Source: Stereum hirsutum FP-91666 SS1 (taxonomy: Eukaryota; Basidiomycota; Agaricomycetes; Russulales; Stereaceae). From it: a DNA stretch of 50,522 nt. Shown piece by piece: positions 46,736 through 50,522 of this stretch. The position numbers were made by a program, and so were the translations under genes. Below the pieces are notes generated by a model. That model was given only the letters and a program-made list of their open reading frames with translations, was not told where the DNA came from and ran no database searches. Position 1 is the stretch's first letter. The number at the start of each line of letters is the position of its first letter. The DNA is taken from NCBI RefSeq assembly GCF_000264905.1, contig NW_006763154.1, positions 171,844 to 222,365 of the forward strand. The letters run 5' to 3'.

Positions 46736-47495
46736 ATGTTCCGCACTGACAGACCGCCAGTGCCTGCAGGAATGGAGCAGTGGAAGGAGGGTACGCCACC
46801 GTTTCCACCCTGTACCTTTGTCACCACTGCCTAGTCATTGATGCCTCTATCTTCTAGCTCTCGATACCCTCTCCTCACTCCTCAGCGACGAAAATTTTAC
46901 TAGTGCTCCGATCGAGTACGTCTCTGCTGGCGGTTATCTCGCCGTCACCTACTTCAAAAACCGCGAAACGACGGACGACATAGACGTCGTCCGTGTCAAC
47001 TACGGTTCAGACTGGGACGACCATAAGAGGTCCATCTTCTACGATTGCGTCCGTACGGTTGCCAGTGTTCGCAACTTGGGCAGCGACTGGTTCAGCATGT
47101 CCTTGGGTATCACCGCGCCGGACGGCACGCTTCGCGATGAATGGATCGCCATTACGAAGAGGCAAAACATAATCCTCTACGAGTCCGCCATGATCAGGAT
47201 TTACGCGGCAGACCTCAAGTGGTGCCTAGTCTCCAAGATAAAGAGGTACCCCCAGCTTGTCACTGTGGTCGGCATGGCCAGGCTTGAGCAGAAGCAGAGA
47301 ACTGAGATAGAAGACATGCGGAATATTCTCGCCCATATGATGAAGGAGAGGAAATTCAAGCCTGTGACAGAGAAGGAGTTGCGTAGCTGGTATCCGCAAA
47401 AAGGTTTTATCTTTCCGGGCGTTGTCAATGAGGTGGCGGCGAAGATCAAGGAGTGGCACCCAAACGACATGGAGATGTTGCGCCCGGAGGTCTGA
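46736..47495 (+). CDS. Small protein with candidate nucleotidyltransferase fold, 230 aa
   Basis: Two exons (46736-46790, 46858-47495) give 230 residues. Residues 39-63 read YVSAGGYLAVTYFKNRETTD then DIDVV: a Gly-Gly (43-44), then Arg54, Thr57, Asp59 and Asp61. This is the GG...R-x-T-x-D-x-D signature of the DNA polymerase-beta-like nucleotidyltransferase superfamily, as in AbiEii and minimal nucleotidyltransferases. Downstream, ADLKWCLVSKIKRY and RTEIEDMRNILAHM resemble the Lys-bearing helix and R-x-x-D-x-x-D-I helix that follow the core in those proteins. No partner gene is adjacent. The family in fungi is not one I can name. Coding status is strong; the fold is inference from motif order, and the substrate is unknown. 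Confidence 0.7.
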
Positions 47496-47976
47496 ATCAC
47501 GTAGGTGTGTCAATGGAACGCTCACTGACGAATATTTTACCATTATACCTCCTTTGGTTCTATGGTTAACCTTAGTAGGGTGGCGAGAAGGGCTTCCAAC
47601 CTCCTCTATATATACAAGCTTCGTTAGTATCTCGTTCATCTCTACAAAGATAACTTCTGGTATGAAAGGAGCCCGGCCTGTGTCCAACGGCAAGAGCAAG
47701 TTTTCGTAAGTTAGGTGACGAAAGCCAGAGGAGGGGTGTTCGGGGTCCGGGGAAACGACAATATCCGGATTCTTCCGCGCCACCCGTCGTATTCGTAGCA
47801 GAAAACATGCGTAAGTATACAGTAACTTCCTCTGTCAGCGAACAGTGGTTGAAACTGTTTGATCGTGTCCGAGGAGCCCACACTATTATTGGCGCATATT
47901 TGGCGCCGTAAGTCGTTGTGATCATGGCGGGCTGTAGCCAAGCTGTATCCTGAATTGTCTTTCCTTCCTCGACGCC
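47496..47976. other. Intergenic, no gene seen
   Basis: 3' flank of the nucleotidyltransferase-like gene and promoter of the ligase. No supportable gene. Confidence 0.4.
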
Positions 47977-50074
47977 ATGCTCTTCAAGTCTCTAGCTCGC
48001 CCTCTAGTACCTCCTCCGGACGACCTTACCGTCCCGCAGTTTATCTTCGATGATGTGCTACAGCATTCGACCTACACCAAACGGCCAGCAAATATACCTT
48101 GTCTCATAGACGAGGATAATGGTCGAGAAGTCACTCTAGATGATGTGAGTACCTTCGCGCAATATGATATGATTGTGCCAAACTTGATCATGTACACAAA
48201 AGCTTCGACATAGAACAGATGATCTTGCCCGCACTCTCCGTACCGTTCATGGCATTGGTACGCACACAGCTTCTGTGCCCTCCTCAGTCCTTCGTCTAAC
48301 CCAGCTCTTCCTTGTCCAGGACGGGGCGATGTCGGTGAGTGGTATATGGTGTCCCAGTCGACATACCATTGTCTCATCTACCCTTTGAAGTCGCATTAAT
48401 TGCTCCGAATCACGTGGACTATCCTGTCTGTGTGTGGGCTGTCCACAGGCTTGGAGGTATAGTCGCGTGAGTGTCTCATCGCTCGACAAAACGAGTGCTT
48501 CTCTGAAACGCAGCGCAGCGCTATGAGCCCAGGTTTAACGCGGGAGGAAATGAGTGCGTCGAAAGTTGTCTGCCTTGCAAACCTGTGGTAGCGATTGAAA
48601 CTGCGTTCATTGCCTTTCGTTGCTAGTTCCACTGCTTCGGATCTCAAAGCCAACCTTCTTCATTGGTCACCTCGATAACTTCGACACTGTATGTTCCTCT
48701 GCTCGTACGGTGGCCAAGAGCCCTCCAATACTCGTGCTGGATGGAGAGCATGTCCAACCAGCCCAGGAGAACGCATCGACCCTCACAGCCTTGAGCATTC
48801 ATCATGCTATCCAGCACGGTGCATATCTTCCAGCTTTCGATGAGTTTAAACTTAGAGGAGGAGAAGCAAAGACAACCATTGCTTTTCTCTGCTTTTCTTC
48901 TGGAACGACAGGCCAACCGAAGGTAGCTACTTACTCCATAATCATTACAGTTGATCTCGTTAACCAGGGCCATAGGCTGTAGCGATCTCTCACTTCAACG
49001 TCATGTGCAATGTCATCCAGACGGCTACCTTCAACTGGGTTAATGAAGAGTATTGCCCGTTAGCGGACCGCAGGTTTCGTCCCGGAGATGTTTGTACTGG
49101 TGGTCAGTCAAACTCGGTCCTTTTGACGGAACATCGTTTTGTCACTCACATCGAATTCCTCAGTGCTGCCTTTCTACCGTAAGTCTTGTTACCGTCCCCT
49201 AAATTTCTTAGACTGAACAGGGCATAAACGACTGCTTAGATATATACGGGCTCGTGACAAATGTGAGCCCCGCCTTTTGTCGAACCATTCATGTGTGCCT
49301 TATGTTTATGCCATCAGATGCATTACCTGATCTACTCGGCGGTATGTGTTATTTCTTCGTTAATTATCCTCGTCTTCTCACTTGCCTTAGATGACCATTG
49401 TGGTCACCAAGAAATTCGTCTTCGAGAAATTTCTGGAAAACATCGCCCGCTACCGCATTACTCACTTGCAGTAACTATGATATCAGTTCTTTTGTCAGGC
49501 ATTGTAAGGCTGATGTCACCCACAAGGATTGTGCCTCCAATGGCCGTCTTGCTTTGCAAGGTATGAAGGTATACTGTCTCCTTATACTGCCTTGTTGTAA
49601 CCGAGAGTTCATCACTCAGCACCCCGCCACACCCAAATATGATCTCACCAGCGTTCGCTACTGCATGATAGCTGCTGCACCCATATCTGCCGAGCTGACG
49701 ACAGAACTTCTTAATGTCATGCCCGACATACACCTTGGTCAAGGCTACGGTGTGTACCACAGAAGTCTCGTTTAACTGATCTCTGCGCCAACCTCGATAT
49801 CTAGGCATGACCGAGAGCTGCGCTGCGGTAAGCATGGTAGGTGTACTCGGCTGTATCCCCTCGGAGCTTGTTGTAAAATCCTCTTTGCTCCTCTGCTCTT
49901 CCAGTTCCCCATCTCTCAGAAGGTGGGTACGCTGGGCAGTGGCGGCCAGCTTGTTTCTGGGACCGTGGCAAGGGTGGTCAAGACTGACGGGTCCATGGCT
50001 GGATTCGACGAGCGAGGGGAGCTCTGGGTAAAGGGCGGGCAAATCGCCCTCGGGTATTATGGAGACGAAGTTGC
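47977..50074 (+). CDS. AMP-dependent acyl-CoA synthetase, 4-coumarate-CoA-ligase-like (3' part not in window)
   Basis: Activates a carboxylic acid via acyl-AMP to the CoA thioester. Fifteen exons: 47977-48144, 48203-48257, 48320-48334, 48391-48466, 48519-48553, 48627-48922, 48976-49102, 49164-49178, 49240-49262, 49318-49341, 49391-49470, 49527-49560, 49620-49749, 49805-49827, 49905-50074, in frame for 423 residues. Key blocks: GRGDVVALIAPNHVDYPVCV, the AMP-binding loop SSGTTGQPK, VLPFYHIYGLVTN, PPMAVLLCK, the A5-like GQGYGMTESC, and GELWVKGGQIALGYYGDEVA. Two exons are only 15 nt. The C-terminal ~130 residues (TGD and catalytic-Lys motifs) are missing because the intron after 50074 runs into a retrotransposon LTR at 50207. 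Whether the gene resumes beyond the window is unknown. Substrate cannot be told. Confidence 0.88.
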
Positions 50075-50206
50075 GTAAGTATTGTTTTCTGCCCAAAAGA
50101 CTGTTGGATTTTCGTGGGAAAGTGATGAGTGGCACGAAAAGAGGACGAGTGAGAGCGAGAGAGAGAGGGAAAGGTTGCAATCACGCTGAGTGGTGAGACT
50201 GGCTCG

Positions 50207-50394
50207 TGTTAGGGCAACTCGATGCCCTCAACGAGTCCTACATTCACTGTATTTATAGTACTGTACAAAAGTAACTAGAATATTCTACAATGTACTGAAA
50301 GTGGCGGAGCCGGGTGGCGCGGCTGACTCAGCCTGACCGTGGAAACCTCGCGAAAAGTCTCGCAACGTCGAGCTGCACAAGCTGATTTCCAACA
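50207..50394 (-). mobile_element. LTR of a minus-strand LTR retrotransposon (element continues past window)
   Basis: The segment begins TGTTAGGGC and ends TTTCCAACA, the TG...CA form of an LTR, 188 bp. Read on the minus strand it starts TGTTGGAAA and is preceded by GAGGGGGAG (50395-50403), a polypurine tract, so this should be the 3' LTR with the internal region to the right. The short length and style suggest Ty1/copia, not proven. It lies 133 bp into the intron after the last visible exon of the acyl-CoA ligase. Confidence 0.65.
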
Positions 50395-50522
50395 CTCCCC
50401 CTCAGCGAGACGTGCGGAAAGACTCTTGTCAACTCCTACATGCAGCGAAATACCGACTATGGACCAAACCTAACGGCACTCCCCCTGGACGTGCGCGTGT
50501 TCCTACATAGCGTACTCCCCCT
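50395..50522 (-). mobile_element. Internal end of the retrotransposon with polypurine tract repeats
   Basis: After the LTR, ACTCCCCCT-type motifs occur three times (50394, 50478 and at the window edge, about 50514), i.e. repeated purine tracts on the minus strand. No coding sequence of the element is reached before the window ends. Confidence 0.5.

Noticed and set aside
47226..47783. 185-residue minus-strand frame
   Set aside because: Antisense to the nucleotidyltransferase-like gene, which has consistent splicing and motifs.

Overview
The window comes from a filamentous basidiomycete, most likely a wood- or litter-decaying agaricomycete. The genes are dense with short GT-AG introns (mostly 50-70 nt). 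The recognisable set (three-domain laccase, GH71 alpha-1,3-glucanase, Crinkler-type NTPase/nuclease, short-chain dehydrogenase of the WW-oxidoreductase type, fungal acyl-CoA ligase) is typical of such fungi. All multi-exon models below were spliced by hand, and each one keeps frame across every junction.

Layout. 1-304 is the 3' end of a gene whose full-length paralogue lies at 26477-28768. Both copies are followed by a tandem array of about 160-205 bp units. From 1.6 to 11.2 kb I see no gene I can defend. 11.2-18.2 kb holds 3-hydroxyanthranilate dioxygenase (minus) divergent from SUMO-activating enzyme UBA2 (plus), then a secreted GH71 glucanase (plus). 20.8-22.0 kb holds a broken Ser/Asn/Tyr-Gly repeat gene. 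22.4-28.8 kb holds a divergent pair: a 1111-aa Crinkler-type P-loop NTPase with a candidate PD-(D/E)XK-like region (minus), and a 724-aa basic repeat protein (plus) that is the paralogue of the left-edge fragment. 30.8-33.1 kb is a 13-exon laccase with an 8-nt exon (minus). 35.5-37.5 kb is an SDR pseudogene (minus) with a 569-bp inverted-repeat element sitting inside one intron. 38.6-41.1 kb is a VHS-GAT trafficking adaptor (minus). 41.8-44.2 kb is a decayed copy of the first exon of an alpha/beta hydrolase, followed by the intact gene (plus). 45.0-47.5 kb holds an unrecognised 302-aa protein and a small nucleotidyltransferase-fold candidate. 48.0-50.1 kb is a 4-coumarate-CoA-ligase-like gene of at least 15 exons, whose next intron carries the LTR of a minus-strand retrotransposon running off the right edge.

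There is no operon or single pathway. The most unusual part is 22.4-30.2 kb: the divergent NTPase/nuclease and basic-repeat genes with a repeat array behind the latter. The end of the second gene and its array recur, unit for unit, at the left edge about 28 kb away.
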